Assembly (NCBI GenBank): GCA_964575975.1
Contig: CAZNTU010000110.1
Span: 1 to 17,720 of the forward strand
Reading direction: 5' to 3'
From: G963674505 sp964575975
GTDB taxonomy: Bacteria; Desulfobacterota; Desulfobacteria; Desulfobacterales; SKZT01
DNA: 17,720 nt
Under the pieces are notes generated by a model that saw nothing but the letters and a program-made list of their open reading frames with translations, searched no databases and had not been told where the DNA came from. Below, piece after piece: positions 7,885 through 14,053 of this stretch. Position numbers and translations under genes: made by a program. Numbering within the stretch: the stretch's first letter is position 1; each line of letters starts with the position of its first letter.

Positions 7885-8345
7885 CGATCGGGCCAAGGAG
7901 CGGTCAGGGCGCAAAGGCCGGTTTTGGACGTCCTTCATGATGAAAAGCCGGTCCCCGGCTTCCAGCCTGTTGATGCTCGCCCTTGTTTCCATGGGCGGAC
8001 GGCCGATTCCCCCGACGAGAAAAACGGCCTTGTTTCCGTTCCCGTCCTTTTCTGGATGCGGATACATTTCGAGACTGTCCATTTGCCTCTTGCCTCCCGT
8101 AACCGAGAGAATGGCGAACGGGTCGGCTTCGCTCTCGTCCAAGCCAAGCCATATCGAAGGCGATTCTTCCGTCCGGTTTTGTTCCCCGCCGATGTTCGAC
8201 GTCCGAGGCCGGCGGTGCGGCATCGAACGGCTCCGCGACGGTCGCGGATCTCGACCTGTTTGGATTTGCGCGGACAGGTTTCCGCGGTCGGGACGCGGAA
8301 CCTGTTTTTCCCCAACGGCCAAAGCCGATGCACCTTAACGAACCG
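7885..8345 (-). pseudogene. decayed HIRAN-domain protein gene
   Basis: No intact gene fills 7883-8517, but the minus strand keeps one recognisable frame from about 8151 to 7918. It reads WLGLDESEADPFAILSV, then a segment with KRQMDSLEMYPHPEKDGNG, then INRLEAGDRLFIMKDVQNR. This matches, from memory, the HIRAN-containing family with DP-[IF]-AIL near its middle, a DSFEVFP-type strand and the L-x-GDRL...D-x-QN-x-DP-x-A-[LI] core. After QNR the expected DPxALxL is lost: the frame gives PLRPDR, while the neighbouring frame gives LCALTAPWP, so an indel is likely near 7915. Upstream of WLGL the frame lacks the usual N-terminal half; fragments such as NRTEES and, in another frame near 8325, WPLG may be remnants. 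No start codon with a ribosome site was found. Boundaries are approximate. Confidence 0.5.
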
Positions 8346-8517
8346 CCGCGGCCGGAGCGTTCGGGTCCGGTGAAAATTGTCGTTGACGCGAGGGCCGGCG
8401 ATGACAAATAATGGATTCGGAAACGATCGGCTGCGGGGATGCGAAAAAAGGCGGTTTTTTTGTTCGGCCCGAAGAAGGCGACGAACCTGTTTTGGCTTGA
8501 TGGCGGAGCGAAATCCC

Positions 8518-9375
8518 ATGATACAATGGCACCGGCTGTTCGGACTGGCTCTGACGGACTTTTTTCACGAGACTTCCTACAGGGTGGAGATCGAGAAGGA
8601 TCTTTCCCTGATGCGGCAGCTGCTGGACGTGGTGGTCGTGGAAAGGGGGCCGGAGGTCCTGCCGGACGGGTTCGAGGATCTCTCCGCCCACAATCTGGTC
8701 ACGTTCAAGTCCCACCGGCAGACGCCGGACCACTGGGCGGTGGAGGAGCTGGCCGGTCACTACGTAAATTACAGGAAGCAGGCGAGCCCGTCGTTGGACA
8801 GGCTCCTGCCCGAGGAGGACTTCCGCCTTTACGCGGTCTGCGTGCGGTTTCCCCAAAAGCTGGCGGAACAATGCGGGTTCCGACCTTTCAAGCCGGGAGT
8901 CTACGACTTCGCGTGGGGCGTTCGCACGGTGCGGACCATCGTGACAAGCAGGGTCGAAAAGGCGGAGCGTAACCTTCCCTGGCTTCTCTTCAGCGCCGCC
9001 CCGGAAAAGGTGATGTACGGCGCGGGGCGCTACCGGTGGAAAATACCGGCGAGCCGCGTGGTCAAGCGGCTTCTGGAAAACTACATCGCCGAGGAGGTTT
9101 TCATGACCTACACCATGGAGGACTTCAACAGGGAGATCAAGGACGAGGTGCTTCGGAGCCTCACAGAGAAGGATATCGAAGATTTGCTCGAAAGGCTGGG
9201 GCCCGAGGAGCGGCTGAGGGGTCTCGGGCCCGAGGAGGTCTTGAAAGTCCTTGGCACCGAGAAATTGTTGAAAGCCCTGAACCCGGAGGAATTGTTGAAA
9301 GTCCTGAAACCCGAGGAAATCGAGAGATATCTGAAAAAAATAAAGGCCAAAACGCGTTCCCGGTCCGACGGTTGA
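8518..9375 (+). CDS. Rpn/PD-(D/E)XK nuclease-like protein with C-terminal nonapeptide repeats
   Basis: A 285-residue cytoplasmic protein beginning MIQWHRLFGLALTDFF at an ATG with GGAG nine bases upstream (8505-8508). Residues 21-70 (YRVEIEKDLSLMRQLLDVVV, then HNLVTFKSHR) look like the strand-turn-strand core of the PD-(D/E)XK fold, with Asp37 and Lys64 as candidates for metal-site residues. LEEDFRLYAV-type and LFSAAPEKVMYG motifs follow. I associate this layout with proteins annotated as Rpn-family recombination-promoting nucleases or putative transposases; that is recall, not a search. The tail (226-271) is five copies of a nine-residue unit close to x-L-x-PEE-x-L-[KR]. The usual acidic member of (D/E)XK seems to be Thr62 here, so activity is uncertain. 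Codons upstream to 8377 are open but lack support. Confidence 0.8.
   Translation: MIQWHRLFGLALTDFFHETSYRVEIEKDLSLMRQLLDVVVVERGPEVLPDGFEDLSAHNLVTFKSHRQTPDHWAVEELAGHYVNYRKQASPSLDRLLPEEDFRLYAVCVRFPQKLAEQCGFRPFKPGVYDFAWGVRTVRTIVTSRVEKAERNLPWLLFSAAPEKVMYGAGRYRWKIPASRVVKRLLENYIAEEVFMTYTMEDFNREIKDEVLRSLTEKDIEDLLERLGPEERLRGLGPEEVLKVLGTEKLLKALNPEELLKVLKPEEIERYLKKIKAKTRSRSDG
9193..9327 (+). repeat. 27-bp coding tandem repeat (nonapeptide x-L-x-PEE-x-L-[KR])
   Basis: Five successive nine-residue units at the end of the Rpn-like protein: RLGPEERLR, GLGPEEVLK, VLGTEKLLK, ALNPEELLK and VLKPEEIER. The DNA units are diverged, and only the third unit lacks the PEE core. Confidence 0.85.
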
Positions 9376-9440
9376 AGACCGTCCTCTCCGGATTTTCGTT
9401 TTTCCGTTTCTTCGTCCCGGGGCAGAATACAGCCGACGTC

Positions 9441-9483
9441 CGGCAGCGCCGCCTTCCACTGCGGCGCGGGTGTCCGGCTGCCG
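9441..9483. repeat. nested inverted repeat in the gap before the zinc-ribbon gene
   Basis: CGGCAGC (9441-9447) pairs with GCTGCCG (9477-9483), and inside it CGCCGC (9447-9452) pairs with GCGGCG (9461-9466) around an eight-base loop. It lies 66 bases after the preceding gene and has no T tract, so it is not a classical terminator. The rest of 9376-9619 shows nothing clear. Confidence 0.45.
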
Positions 9484-9619
9484 AATCCGGCCGGGAGTTT
9501 GGTTCGAGGCAGGGTACGATCAGGAAAACAGGGAACTGTCCATTTGCCGCCTCAAGGTATGGGGAATGTAGCTTGCTATCTTATATGGAAACGAACCCGT
9601 GATATCGAAAGGAGGAGCG

Positions 9620-10192
9620 ATGTTTTGTCCGAAATGCAAGGATTGTCATCTGGAACCGAGAAGTGCCGAATTCGATGGAGTCGGCCCGTCGGCGGTCTTG
9701 GCCTGCCCGGGTTGCGACGGGATTTGGCTTCACGACTCGAACCTGAACAAGATGTGCGTTCTTCATGACGAAGAAAAGGCAACGGATTTCCCGGAGGCGC
9801 CTCCGGCGGCAAAAGCGCAGTCGGATTCGAAAACCGGTTTGTGTCCCGAGTGCCGTCGTTTGATGATCCGGGCCAAATTGGAAATGGACCCGCCTTTCTA
9901 TATAGAAAAATGCGGCCCGTGCGATGGCTATTGGTTCGACAAGGGCGAATTGGACAGAATCCTGAACGTCGATGTTTGCGGGAACCTTTCCGTCGTCTGG
10001 ACCCGCGCGTGGCAGCGCAGGCAAAGGCGGAAAAGGGGACGGGAACACTATCTCGAGCAGAACAGGATGCTTTTGGGCGAGGAAGTTTTCAATGCGGTAA
10101 TCGATTTGGCCAAGGTATTGAGAGACCATCCGGAACAATTCCGGGCGGTTTCCTTGCTGCAAAGCGAACTTTCGGAGACGGAGGATTCTTGA
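9620..10192 (+). CDS. tandem TFIIB-type zinc-ribbon protein
   Basis: A 190-residue protein starting at an ATG with an excellent AAAGGAGG ribosome site (9608-9615). It contains two copies of the zf-TFIIB-like ribbon. Copy one has FCPKC (Cys3, Cys6) and LACPGCDGIWL (Cys29, Cys32); copy two has LCPECRRLM (Cys75, Cys78) and EKCGPCDGYWFDKGELDRI (Cys98, Cys101). The two copies share CxxCxG-x-W followed by an L-x-x-[MI] helix. The C-terminal third is basic then helical (WQRRQRRKRG near 137) with no membrane segment. Proteins of this family are of unknown function. The TGA stop is four bases before the scaffold gap, so what follows it is not known. Confidence 0.85.
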   Translation: MFCPKCKDCHLEPRSAEFDGVGPSAVLACPGCDGIWLHDSNLNKMCVLHDEEKATDFPEAPPAAKAQSDSKTGLCPECRRLMIRAKLEMDPPFYIEKCGPCDGYWFDKGELDRILNVDVCGNLSVVWTRAWQRRQRRKRGREHYLEQNRMLLGEEVFNAVIDLAKVLRDHPEQFRAVSLLQSELSETEDS

Positions 10193-10196
10193 AATC

Positions 10197-10296
10197 NNNN
10201 NNNNNNNNNNNNNNNNNNNNNNNNNNNNNNNNNNNNNNNNNNNNNNNNNNNNNNNNNNNNNNNNNNNNNNNNNNNNNNNNNNNNNNNNNNNNNNNN
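10197..10296. other. assembly gap (100 N)
   Basis: Exactly 100 N, the conventional placeholder for a scaffold join of unknown length. Adjacency of the zinc-ribbon gene and the FmdB-type gene is therefore not established, and genes may be missing here. Confidence 0.99.
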
Positions 10297-10372
10297 ATGC
10301 CGGGGGAAAACTTGCTTGAAATTCCCCTGTTCGATAGGGTATCTATATTTTTATTTAAAAATCGCAGATCGG

Positions 10373-10400
10373 TTGGTTTTGGGTTGAAGCCTAAAACCAG
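10373..10400. repeat. short inverted repeat upstream of the FmdB-type gene
   Basis: GGTTTTGGG (10375-10383) pairs with CCTAAAACC (10390-10398) around a six-base loop, with one G-U pair and further weak pairing to 10373 and 10400. It ends 34 bases before the start codon. No T tract follows, so a leader hairpin or operator is as likely as a terminator. Confidence 0.4.
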
Positions 10401-10433
10401 CCGGAAAATATCGCCAAGGGAGGTTTGATCGAG

Positions 10434-10637
10434 ATGCCGATTTACGAGTATCAATGCCATGGCTGCTGCCATTGTTTCGAGCAGATAGCTTTTTCCCACG
10501 AGGACCCCGCGCCGAAATGTCCGAAATGCGACTGCGCCGACGTTCGGAAGTTGATGTCCGCCGCGGCGGTTCGTCCGATGGGCATCCCCAAAGGTTCGGG
10601 AGGATTCGCCCCTCCCAAGTGCAGGCCGAGAGGCTGA
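10434..10637 (+). CDS. FmdB-family zinc-ribbon protein
   Basis: A 67-residue protein beginning MPIYEYQCHGC, the hallmark start of the FmdB/CxxC_CxxC_SSSS family, with AAGGGAGG (10416-10423) ten bases upstream. One zinc ribbon is formed by Cys8-x2-Cys11 and Cys29-x2-Cys32 (KCPKCDCADVRKLMS). The tail is Gly/Pro-rich (IPKGSGGFAPPKCRPRG) as in many members. The family is named after a putative regulator beside a formamidase gene, but the role of most members is not known. It is convergent with uvrA, 31 bases away. Confidence 0.9.
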   Translation: MPIYEYQCHGCCHCFEQIAFSHEDPAPKCPKCDCADVRKLMSAAAVRPMGIPKGSGGFAPPKCRPRG

Positions 10638-10654
10638 GGCGTCGCCACTTGATT

Positions 10655-10667
10655 CTCCAGTTTGGAG
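10655..10667. terminator. weak hairpin between the convergent FmdB-type gene and uvrA
   Basis: CTCCA (10655-10659) pairs with TGGAG (10663-10667) around a three-base loop; a T run occurs on the plus strand only after the short palindrome AAAGCGCTTT (10671-10680). It sits in the 31-base gap between two converging genes, the right place for a terminator, but the stem is short. Confidence 0.3.
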
Positions 10668-10668
10668 A

Positions 10669-13512
10669 TTAAAGCGCTTTTTTCAAATAGCGGCCGGTGT
10701 GCGAGTTCGGGTTTCGGGCGATGTGTTCCGGCGTGCCGCAATCCACTACATACCCTCCCTCGTCCCCGCCCTCCGGCCCAAGATCGACAATGTGGTCGGC
10801 GGACTTGACCACGTCCAGGTCGTGCTCGATGGCCACCACCGTGTTACCCTCGTCAACGAGACGGTTCAAAACTTCCAGGAGCTTTCTGACGTCCTCCATG
10901 TGAAGTCCGGTTGTCGGTTCGTCCAGGATGTACACTGTCCTGCCGGTGGCTCGTTTGCCAAGTTCCCTGGAGAGTTTGACTCGTTGGGCCTCTCCGCCCG
11001 ATAGAGTGGTGGCGGACTGCCCCAGTTTGACATATCCCAGGCCTACGTCGATCACGGTCTGAAGCTTGGTCCGAATGTTTCCGATATTCTCGAAAAAGCG
11101 AAGCGACTGGTTGACCGTCATGTCCAGAACGTCGGCTATCGTCGCCCCCTTGTAGCGGATTTCCAGCGTTTCCCTGTTGTACCGTTTTCCCCGGCAGACG
11201 TCGCACGTCACGTAAACGTCCGGGAGAAAATGCATTTCGATTTTCACGACCCCGTCCCCGTCGCACGCTTCGCACCTTCCGCCCTTCACGTTGAAACTGA
11301 ACCGCCCGGGCTTGTATCCTCTGACCTTCGCCTCGGGAGTTTTCGAAAACAATTCCCTGATGAAACTGAAGGCCCCGATGTAGGTCGCGGGGTTGCTCCT
11401 AGGTGTTTTCCCGATGGGCGACTGGTCGATATGGATTACCTTGTCGACGTGTTCCAGTCCGGTAATTTCCGTGTGGCGTCCGGCGGAGGTTCTGGACCGG
11501 TAAAGCCTTTGGGACAGCGCCCGATAGAGAGTTTCCAGGACAAGCGTGGACTTTCCCGAACCGGAAACGCCCGTCACGCAGACGAAGCATCCCAGAGGGA
11601 AAGCGACGTCGATGTTTTTCAGATTGTTTTCGGAAACCCCTTTCAATTGAAGGCAGGCGCCGATTCCGGATCTTCTTTTCGACGGCGTCTCGATTTTCCT
11701 TTTGCCGGACAAATATTGACCGGTAAGGGACTCGTCGCACTTCAAAAGTTCCTCGGGGCTTCCCGAAAAGACGACCTCTCCCCCGTTTGCGCCGGCCCCC
11801 GGTCCCATGTCCACCACGTGGTCGGCCGCTTGGATGGTTTCTTCGTCGTGCTCCACCACCAGGACCGAATTGCCCAAGTCCCGCATTCGAACCAGCGTTT
11901 CCAGCAGGCGGCGGTTGTCGCGCTGATGAAGGCCGATGGAAGGTTCGTCGAGGACGTACATGACGCCGGTGAGCTTGGAGCCGATCTGGGTGGCGAGTCG
12001 AATCCGCTGGCTTTCCCCCCCGGAGAGGGTATTGGCGGAGCGGTCCAGAGTCAAATATCCCAGGCCCACTCTCCGAATAAACTCGAGCCGGTCGGTTGTT
12101 TCCTTTAATATCCGGTCCGCGACCGCGGCCTTTTGCCCCTCGAACGAAAGTCCGGAAAGAAAATCGAGAATCCTTGTCACGGGCATGGTTGTTATGTCGT
12201 GAATGTTCTTGCCGTCGATCTTCACCGACCGGCTTTCCCGATTCAATCTCGAGCCGCCGCATTCCGAACAGGGGCGAAACGTCATGAACCGTTCGATTTC
12301 CTCCCTGGCGCGCGGGGATTCGGTTTCCAGGTACCTGCGTTCCAGTTTGGGAATTATGCCCTCGAAGGGCTTCCGAACCGTCACCCGCTTGTTGCCGGTT
12401 TCGAAATAGAAAGCGATCTTGTCGTCGCCGGAACCGTGCAGGAGGACATCAACGAATTTTTCGGGCAAGTCCTTGACCGGCGTGTATATGTCCGCGCCGT
12501 ATCGACGGGTCAGCGCATCCAGAAACTCGAAAAAACTCACGGAATTCTTGTTCGACCATGGCGCGGCCGCTCCCTCCCTCAAGGACAAATTGGGGTTCGG
12601 AAATATCAATTCGGGGTCTATTTCCGTTTTGGCGCCAAGACCGTCGCAATGTGGACAGGCGCCCCTGGGAGAATTGAACGAAAAGCTGGCCGGCGTAAAT
12701 TCCGGGTAGCTGACGCTGCAATCGAGACAGGCGGCCTTCTCGCTGAAAACGACCGGGTCCGCTCCGATCACGTCCACCACCGCCACGCCCTCGGACAACG
12801 ACAGCGCCATTTCGAGCGAGTCCGCCAACCGATTGACGATCTTGTCCTTTATTATAAGGCGGTCCACGACGACATCGAGCGAGAGTCTCCGGTTCCTTCC
12901 CGTCTTTTTCCCGCCCGGTTTCGTCTTGTCCGGCTTGACGATTTCGTCGATTTCCAAAATTTTGCCGTCGATTCGAACACGCGCGAACCCGTCCTTGCGC
13001 AACTGGTCGAGCCTTTTTTCGAAATCGTCCGGTCCGGCGGAGGGCAGGGGCGCCAGAATAACGATCCGGGCGCCTTCCGAAAGGCCCATGATTCGGTCCA
13101 CTGCTTGATCGACGCTTCCCGAAACGATCGGCTTTCCGCAACGATAACAGTGGGGCGTGCCCGCCCTTGCGAACAGAAGCCTCAAATAGTCGTAAATCTC
13201 GGTCACCGTTCCGACCGTCGAACGGGGATTGTGCCCCGCCGTTTTTTGCTCGATCGAAATGGCGGGGGAAAGTCCCTCGATCACGTCCACCTCGGGCTTC
13301 TCCATCCTTTCCAGGAACTGGCGGGCGTATGTCGAAAGAGACTCCACATACCTGCGCTGACCCTCCGCGTATAATGTGTCGAACGCGAGGGTCGATTTTC
13401 CGGAGCCCGACAATCCCGTTATCACCACAAGCTTGTTTCGGGGCAGCTCGAGATCGATGTTTTTCAGGTTGTGCCGTCGGGCGCCTCGTATTACGATTCG
13501 GTCGGGTTCCAT
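10669..13512 (-). CDS. uvrA: excinuclease ABC subunit A
   Basis: A 947-residue UvrA (E. coli 940), the damage-sensing ATPase of nucleotide excision repair, acting as a dimer with UvrB. The first ATPase half starts with Walker A GLSGSGKST (33-41) and has the signature LSGGESQRIRLA; the second has GVSGSGKST and LSGGEAQRVKLS. Zinc modules are CLDC...CPHC in the first half and CEAC...CDVC in the second, so all ligands are present. The ATG at 13510-13512 gives MEPDRIVIRGARRHNLKNI, which fits the family start. An ATG four codons earlier (13524) is possible; the open frame to 13764 is AT-rich and unlike UvrA. No Shine-Dalgarno sequence precedes either ATG. No uvrB or uvrC is nearby, as is common. 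Confidence 0.97.
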   Translation of the reverse strand: MEPDRIVIRGARRHNLKNIDLELPRNKLVVITGLSGSGKSTLAFDTLYAEGQRRYVESLSTYARQFLERMEKPEVDVIEGLSPAISIEQKTAGHNPRSTVGTVTEIYDYLRLLFARAGTPHCYRCGKPIVSGSVDQAVDRIMGLSEGARIVILAPLPSAGPDDFEKRLDQLRKDGFARVRIDGKILEIDEIVKPDKTKPGGKKTGRNRRLSLDVVVDRLIIKDKIVNRLADSLEMALSLSEGVAVVDVIGADPVVFSEKAACLDCSVSYPEFTPASFSFNSPRGACPHCDGLGAKTEIDPELIFPNPNLSLREGAAAPWSNKNSVSFFEFLDALTRRYGADIYTPVKDLPEKFVDVLLHGSGDDKIAFYFETGNKRVTVRKPFEGIIPKLERRYLETESPRAREEIERFMTFRPCSECGGSRLNRESRSVKIDGKNIHDITTMPVTRILDFLSGLSFEGQKAAVADRILKETTDRLEFIRRVGLGYLTLDRSANTLSGGESQRIRLATQIGSKLTGVMYVLDEPSIGLHQRDNRRLLETLVRMRDLGNSVLVVEHDEETIQAADHVVDMGPGAGANGGEVVFSGSPEELLKCDESLTGQYLSGKRKIETPSKRRSGIGACLQLKGVSENNLKNIDVAFPLGCFVCVTGVSGSGKSTLVLETLYRALSQRLYRSRTSAGRHTEITGLEHVDKVIHIDQSPIGKTPRSNPATYIGAFSFIRELFSKTPEAKVRGYKPGRFSFNVKGGRCEACDGDGVVKIEMHFLPDVYVTCDVCRGKRYNRETLEIRYKGATIADVLDMTVNQSLRFFENIGNIRTKLQTVIDVGLGYVKLGQSATTLSGGEAQRVKLSRELGKRATGRTVYILDEPTTGLHMEDVRKLLEVLNRLVDEGNTVVAIEHDLDVVKSADHIVDLGPEGGDEGGYVVDCGTPEHIARNPNSHTGRYLKKAL

Positions 13513-13522
13513 AATGATCGGC

Positions 13523-13551
13523 ATATTACAGGCGCCGGCGCGAATTTTCAA
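13523..13551 (-). promoter_or_regulatory. sigma-70 promoter of uvrA
   Basis: On the minus strand TTGAAA (13551-13546) and TAATAT (13528-13523) are spaced by exactly 17 bases, five of six consensus matches in the -35 and a good -10. The predicted start of transcription is only about 2-5 bases before the uvrA ATG at 13512, implying a leaderless or nearly leaderless message, consistent with the missing ribosome site. Confidence 0.55.
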
Positions 13552-13765
13552 ATAAATTATAGTTGTTCGTCGAAAACGTCGGAAGTTATAAACGATTCTT
13601 AGACATCGCGCCGAATGTTCGAGAAAATCAAAGAAAATACATGAAAAACGGAGAATGTTCGTTTTTTTCGAATTGTCAATAAATTGATGAAAAGTAGCGA
13701 TACGCCGAATATACATGGAAAGAATCGAAGGTCCGATACCTTTCGGTTTTATGCCCGTCTCCATG

Positions 13766-13784
13766 GGGTTTGAATTTAAAACCC
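13766..13784 (+). terminator. terminator-like hairpin in the dnaA upstream region
   Basis: GGGTTT (13766-13771) pairs with AAACCC (13779-13784) around a seven-base loop and is followed by TTTATT. No plus-strand gene precedes it. It may insulate dnaA from read-through, or be chance in AT-rich DNA. Confidence 0.3.
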
Positions 13785-13855
13785 TTTATTATCAGTAACT
13801 TGCGGATTGTTAATAAACCGTTAAGAAAGTCCCGGCAAACCTCTAAAGATTCGGA

Positions 13856-13885
13856 TTGACACTTGGACCCCCGATAGATTAAAAG
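13856..13885 (+). promoter_or_regulatory. candidate sigma-70 promoter of dnaA
   Basis: A perfect TTGACA (13856-13861) with TAAAAG (13880-13885) after an 18-base spacer; the -10 matches four of six. It would give a leader of about 160 bases before dnaA, which leaves room for control of initiator synthesis. Confidence 0.4.
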
Positions 13886-14053
13886 TCTCCATAACAGTCA
13901 TATTGAACACGCGCATAACTTCACATCGTCGAAATCCAATTCATTCGGTAATTTCCGACAGTATTAAATGTTTTTGGATATATTGTTTCTAATGTTGTTA
14001 GGGAATGGGATACGTTATTTCTTATTTCATTTTAAGGGAAAAGACGGAGAGCG

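Larger units (their letters stand above)
13525..14053. other. AT-rich intergenic region between uvrA and dnaA
   Basis: About 530 bases without a gene, clearly richer in A+T than the rest of the window. It holds the uvrA promoter, a candidate dnaA promoter, a terminator-like hairpin (13766-13784), a GAATGTTCG direct repeat (13613-13621 and 13653-13661) and a short palindrome TCAAT-AA-ATTGA (13676-13687). By position it could carry a replication origin, but I see no match to TTATCCACA better than seven of nine (TGTCAATAA at 13674-13682 and TGTTAATAA at 13808-13816, read as the reverse form). I therefore do not call it oriC. Confidence 0.6.

Noticed and set aside
8444..8461. A6-GGCGG-T7 hairpin as a terminator
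   Set aside because: The stem is only A-T pairs and lies just upstream of a gene start, with no clear gene ending before it on the plus strand.
7924..8519. Open frames on both strands between the fdhA terminator and the Rpn-like gene as intact new genes
   Set aside because: They are Arg/Pro/Ser-rich, lack ribosome sites, and only one minus-strand segment resembles a known family (HIRAN), in a broken context.
13525..13764. 80-residue N-terminal extension of UvrA
   Set aside because: The open frame runs through AT-rich promoter DNA, has unlike composition, and UvrA homologues begin at about MEPDRIVIRGAR.
13674..13816. DnaA-box cluster marking oriC
   Set aside because: Only two sites with seven of nine matches were found by eye, which AT-rich DNA gives by chance.
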